Below, piece by piece: positions 59,624-64,000 of a DNA stretch of 64,000 nt (position 1 is its first letter; the number at the start of each line of letters is the position of its first letter). The notes under the pieces are model-generated. The model ran no database searches. It was given only the letters and a program-made list of their open reading frames with translations, and was not told the origin of the DNA. The position numbers and the translations under genes were made by a program. The DNA lies in contig JAGFBZ010000373.1 in NCBI GenBank assembly GCA_018398805.1, positions 1,054,001 through 1,118,000 of the forward strand. The letters run 5' to 3'. Source of the DNA: Hirundichthys speculiger (lineage: Eukaryota > Chordata > Actinopteri > Beloniformes > Exocoetidae).

Positions 59624-60459
59624 CACTCAAGGAAAAAAGAAACGCACCACTGCTTTTTTACCACATTTTCTTTTGGTTACTTATTTTTAATGGAAATATT
59701 ACATGTGCACATCAACCATATACCTGTCCCTGATATTCAGACCCAATTAATCAATGCTTGTGACAGTTTCAATAGCAATAACATGACCAAACAATAAAGC
59801 ATCACAGTAAACAAAAACACAGTTATTTGATTCGTAATGCAGTAATGAACATGACCACCATTCGCCTCAAGGACACTGATAATTGATGGGTCCCAATGGT
59901 TTCAGCAGCAGTTCTTGTTGCTGGTCGAAACCTGTCACGGAGATGTGACAGCCGATTCACTCGGTCCTGTGTGGCCGTTGTGACACGTGGTCAACCAGAT
60001 CTTGGACGGTCATTGGAGGATCCAGTGGTCTGGAAACGCTCAGCAAGGCGTACAACAGTAGTGTGATGGACTCCAAACACCCTGGCTACAGCCCGTGTGC
60101 TCCTTCTAGCTTGAAGCATGCCAATGGCACGATCTCTCTCTGGTTGCTGTAGTCGTGGCATCGTGAACAAATGTGCTTTTTATCCATTTTGGTGTCTTTT
60201 TATAGGGAATGGTTGTGCACAATTGAGGACAGGTCCAATTCATCTCTCTGTTTTTACTCATGACCCAGACATAGGTGATTATACAAAACTACAATTGTTA
60301 TTGCTGATCAAAATCAATCAACTGGAACCAGGAAAACAGTGATTTCATTTTGACTCAAAATTGTACTAAACTCATTGTAGTCTGTAATTTTTCACTGTCT
60401 ATAATATTTTTGGAAAAATTGAGAAAACGAAAATGGTGCGTTTCTTTTTTCCTTCAGTG
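59624..60459 (-). mobile_element. Internally deleted Tc1-like transposon with TA duplication
   Basis: Ends CACTCAAGGAAAAAAGAAAC (left) and, reversed, CACTGAAGGAAAAAAGAAAC (right) continue as GCACCA on both sides, and TA flanks each (59,622-59,623 and 60,460-60,461). At 836 bp it is about half a usual Tc1 element. Only the N-terminal DNA-binding part of the transposase remains. Confidence 0.9.
59900..60161 (-). pseudogene. Tc1 transposase N-terminal fragment
   Basis: From an ATG at 60,161: MPRLQQPERDRAIGMLQARR, STRAVARVFGVHHTTVVRLA, ERFQTTGSSNDRPRSG, then TGA (59,991-59,993, codon 57), then PRVTTATQDRVNRLSHLRDR and FRPATRTAAET. This is the paired-like helix-turn-helix with the GRPR-type linker (here DRPRSG). 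The stop differs by one base from CGA (Arg). The remaining catalytic domain is deleted, with only the end of the gene (about 59,890-59,850) joined on. Confidence 0.85.
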
Positions 60460-60464
60460 TACTT

Positions 60465-62398
60465 TCAAGTGTGAGCTGTTTCTTAGCAGTTTTAATTTTT
60501 AAAGGATACATCAAAAGAGGTTAAAAGAAACATCACTTTTCTGATTTTAGCCTACCTTCATCCCCTTCCTGTGAAATCTAGAATATAATGCAAAATTCTT
60601 CACCTCACACACGAAACATTAAAGGGCCTATCTCTTTCTTATCTTAAAGGTCCCATATTATCCATCAAAACTGAGAAAACTGTAGAGAGCAGGCTTACAG
60701 TACCAGGAGCTTCAGCGATTTTGTTTTTTTAGTTATTATGATTCATCTTTTTCAAAAATGACTTTTTGCTCATGGAAGCAGAATTTGAAGTCCAAATCAA
60801 CCCTGCCAGTGAATCCTCATTCAATTTGATAAAATTGGATTATAAATGGATTATACCCAATTGGATTGTATTTAATTAGACTGCATGGAACCAGTTTTTT
60901 GTGTAAAGTGCCTTGAGATTACTTTTGTTGAGGATTTGTGATATGAAGATAAACTGATGTAAACTGAAACTAAATTAAAATTACTTCAGCCTGTGTTCTG
61001 AGATCATAACTAGAGTACTATTATGCAAAAATAGCTGTAACAACTAGACCTTAGCTGCACTCAGGAAATCTACTTTTAAAGTGGCCTATCCAAGACTTTT
61101 GGATAAAATAATTCTTGCATTTGAGCAGGGCTGTGATGTCTTTTTGAATGAAAAAATAAAATAAAATGAAATAAAGACTATGGCTGTTGCTGTAATTTTC
61201 AGCTGAACCCATCTTTAATAATGATTGTCACTTCCCATGTTCATTTTATACGTGCTTCAGTCAATTAAGCTGCAACTGCACCTCTGCACTTTCTCTTGTA
61301 CAATGTAGACTTTAATTATACCAGTTGATAGATTGTCTGTGATGTTTGATGGACTGATCTAATTTCACATTTTACTATACTGGAACAACAAAAAGTAAGT
61401 AAAGTGGTTTGTTGAGCTCAGTGCTCTAACAGGTAAGGTGGTGCCATGCGACAATATAACTTACTTGGGATCCTGAACCAAACAAGATACCAACAAAGGG
61501 AGGCTAGTATTGTAGAACTTTCAGAAGCTGCACGCTTTTGTAGATGACACAGTAACACCTGATCAATTCCAATGTACAGTGATAGACAGTCATCCAGGTG
61601 ACATGTAATAAAAGCATGAACTACCCTTTTAAAATGAAAAAAAAAAACTGAAAAAAAAAAATTAAATTAAAGGCACAGTCAAAAATCACACCATTGTTCC
61701 TCATAACCTGAATTCAGTACTTGGTTAAAGAGCCACTGTTTCACCTGTCATAAAGAGTTTATCTGACTAAATACAATCATTTCTATTCTTGTTCAAATTG
61801 TTCAAAATTATCCACAGCTATACAGGTGCAGCTGATGAAGCAAGTAGCACCACACCCATGTACTGCTGTGGAACAGCCAGGAAGGATACAGAGGAGAGTA
61901 ACACCCCCCTAAAAAGGGTTTCTCCAGGAATCCACCTGAAGCAGGTCAGAGCCCCTCTGTCCTCTGGTTCTTCTGGCAAGCTCATTCCTGGGAATTAAAA
62001 GATGTTGGGGCAAAAAGAAAGAGCATGGTGTGCACCGGTCAAAGTAAAAAGTCCTCATCAGGTGACAGTGCCAATATTACCACTAACTTTTCAGCTTCAG
62101 TGCTGAACAACATTTAAGAGCATTTATCACCATGGCTTCATCATTGCAATAAAAGCAAACACTTATATGTATAACATTTGCGCCACCAGAAATAATAAAA
62201 ATACACAAGACAGGTCAACAACAATCAAACAAAAACCCTAAATTGAATACACAGAAGGAAATGCATGTGAGAAGCAGGACACTGCACTTGAAAAAGAGCA
62301 TGGAAATGTTTTAAGACATATTTAACATCTATGTATATATCTGACTGTAGTTAAGAACAGTTTCATCTTCACACCGAATTAACGCCTTTTATATCTAC
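60465..62398. other. Non-coding stretch with decayed repeat tails
   Basis: AAAGGTCCCATATTATCC (60,648) is the start of a repeat word common in fish, too decayed to extend. No gene is supported; the 69-codon frame at 61,789-61,998 shows no motif. Confidence 0.35.
60775..60965 (+). repeat. Decayed SINE/LINE 3' tail
   Basis: GTAAAGTGCCTTGAGATTAC and TTGTGATATGAAGATAAACT resemble the 3' tail GTGCCTTGAGAYGAC...TTGGCGCTATATAAAT of fish retroposons. It is diverged, with boundaries only approximate. Confidence 0.45.
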
Positions 62399-63366
62399 TG
62401 TTGGGCCACAGGCCATGAGTTACAGAGACCGCATGGTTTGTGAGACCAAGGACCACTGGAATGACTGCAACCCCCAAGATGCTTTGCAATGTTTTATTGT
62501 TTTATGCCTCTTACTGGCTGAGGACCCCTGACAACACAGCAGGGGTTCCTGGCAAAGGCGGATCGCATCCCTGCAGCCTTAAATACCGTGAACGCCATCA
62601 GCTCATTCTCTTTTTCTTTTTCCCTGCCCCTCGGTTCTCCTGCTGGACCTTCTTGACGCGACTCAAGATAAGATCTTGGCCTACTCCGGCCCACCACAGC
62701 TCAAACCTGCCCTACCGATCCTGGGTCATCAATCCAGTTCCACGGACTTCACAACGCTATCGATCGCTTCCGGAGCGATCCACGTAAGAGGCTTTTATGT
62801 CTGGGCAGAGTTACTTAGCTTAGTTAATATTTTTGTGCTTACTGTGACACTGTTTACGATTGAGCCCACCGGTAATCCGCCGGTGCGTATTTACCCACGT
62901 GATCACCGTGTTTCCTCACCACTGGTTGATTGCGCCCCGATTTCCAAACAAACGATCAGGACAAGAGTGCGGACGTCTGCTTCACTCACGTTATCGCGTT
63001 ACCTTGTCTGCCATCTTGGAAATCCTCCACACAGTATTGAGCCATCTTAGTTTATCTCACACACACACACACAGTCCCAGTACACATGTATATAAGTTGA
63101 CACTCTTTTCCATTTGATGTTTTATCTGCTTATGTTATTTTAGTTGTCTTTTGGTTAGTAGATATCAGGATTTTGATTCAAGTGTTTGTTCATTTTAATA
63201 CTAGTTTTAATAAATTTTGATACATTTTAATGAGAAAAGTTGTTTGTGGTTATTTTACACAGCCCTGTAATATTTGCTGGTTGAAGAAGTCTGTGCTCGG
63301 ACATACACCTTCTCTGTTGCTCCATAGCACCACACCTCGTCACAGGCTGGCACGCATAGACCAACA
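62399..63366. repeat. Candidate solo LTR or other GC-richer repeat
   Basis: The block begins TGTTGGGCCACAGG and ends CATAGACCAACA, so TGTTGG/CCAACA close it as LTR ends would. It contains a TTAAATACC box near 62,580 and AATAAA at 63,209-63,214 in the order promoter then poly(A) signal. CpG-richer than its flanks. No target duplication is visible and no internal retroviral gene is present, so this is tentative. The 115- and 124-codon frames across it show no motif. Confidence 0.3.
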
Positions 63367-63369
63367 GCC

Positions 63370-64000
63370 ACCTTTGACACTGATTGTGCCATTTAGTCCT
63401 TTTTCCTGATTTATCAGGTGGTTCCCCATTTTTAATTTATTAACTTTGTTAATACCCTTCTGGTTATTAGCAGCTGTCTCTCAAGACAGTTGGTAATAAC
63501 CCCCTTTTATGACTAAATGAGCACGTTATACGCCTTATTGGACAACACTACTTTGGTCATGCTTTTACTGTTTATCACCACTTTTCTGTGTGTGACACTG
63601 AGTTCTCAAAAAAACTAAAACATAAATGTATTAAATTTAATGTACATTTTTCTTGCAAATATTCTATTTTATTGTGTATACGGGTTCCTAAGCGAATTAA
63701 ATTACTTTGATGTTTTGGGGGAAATTCACAATAATTTGATGATGATGATGATGATGATGATGAAAAGAGTCACAGGTTTATTAGAACCACAGATCACAGT
63801 TTTGTTTAAGTACTAAAAAAAATAAACAAAAAAAACAGAAAAAAAACTTTTCTGTTGCAATCATGCACAACAACCAATGATAATATGTGTTTTCTCAAAA
63901 GGTCAATCAGACTGTTTGAGATTCTTCTCATTTCAAACAGGAAGCAGTAACTAAGTTCAGCAGGACAGTTTTGTTGATGAGAATGCAAACTTCAAAGGGT
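63370..64000. other. Non-coding end of window
   Basis: Contains a GAT trinucleotide run at 63,738-63,763 and A-rich runs near 63,815-63,848. No gene is supported. Confidence 0.4.

Overview
The window looks like AT-rich intergenic or intronic DNA from a ray-finned (teleost) fish. No complete host gene can be supported. The teleost call rests on the repeats: several different Tc1-like transposons, a hAT element whose ends are built of ATCGGTC-type motifs, R2-like and L1-like LINE fragments, tRNA-derived SINE remnants, five pieces of the ATCCATCCATTAT...GGGTCACGGGG repeat, and long dinucleotide microsatellites. The longest open frames without recognisable similarity are 100-150 codons and look like chance or low-complexity frames. 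Nearly all recognisable protein sequence comes from transposases or reverse transcriptases, usually broken.

Layout. 1-4.4 kb holds no gene. 4.4-8.1 kb has a foldback element, pieces of the ATCC repeat, two SINE remnants and a DNA transposon carrying a Myb/SANT-like ORF. 9.4-10.6 kb is an antisense R2-like LINE fragment ending at a long AT microsatellite. 11.0-14.7 kb has three broken Tc1/mariner-type transposase pieces from different families. 17.9-21.3 kb is the best-preserved autonomous-type transposon: about 236-bp terminal inverted repeats, a six-exon integrase-fold (DDE) transposase gene and a poly(A) signal, with a shorter relative fused head-to-head on its left. 21.7-32.7 kb is mostly featureless. 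32.9-33.7 kb is a second fragment of the R2-like LINE with the endonuclease end. 34.7-45.6 kb has four copies of one non-autonomous repeat family, a G31 and a C35 tract, a possible lone exon on the minus strand, and a 1.9-kb palindromic element.

That palindrome (38,771-40,697) has about 800-bp arms, a 325-bp spacer and a 6-bp target duplication (GATATG). Each arm carries the same inward-facing open exon with a splice donor. 47.6-49.6 kb is a non-coding hAT element with an 8-bp target duplication. 50.9-53.2 kb is a 5'-truncated L1-like LINE on the minus strand. 54.8-56.0 and 59.6-60.5 kb are two more Tc1-type elements. 62.4-63.4 kb is a GC-richer block that may be a solo LTR.

How the parts relate. 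Each transposon carries, or once carried, its own mobilising enzyme. The shorter relatives, MITEs and foldbacks depend on enzymes encoded elsewhere. The two most unusual items are the integrase-type transposon at 18.4-21.3 kb and the palindrome with twin exons at 38.8-40.7 kb. Family names are given only where protein motifs or target duplications support them; superfamily placement otherwise is inference.
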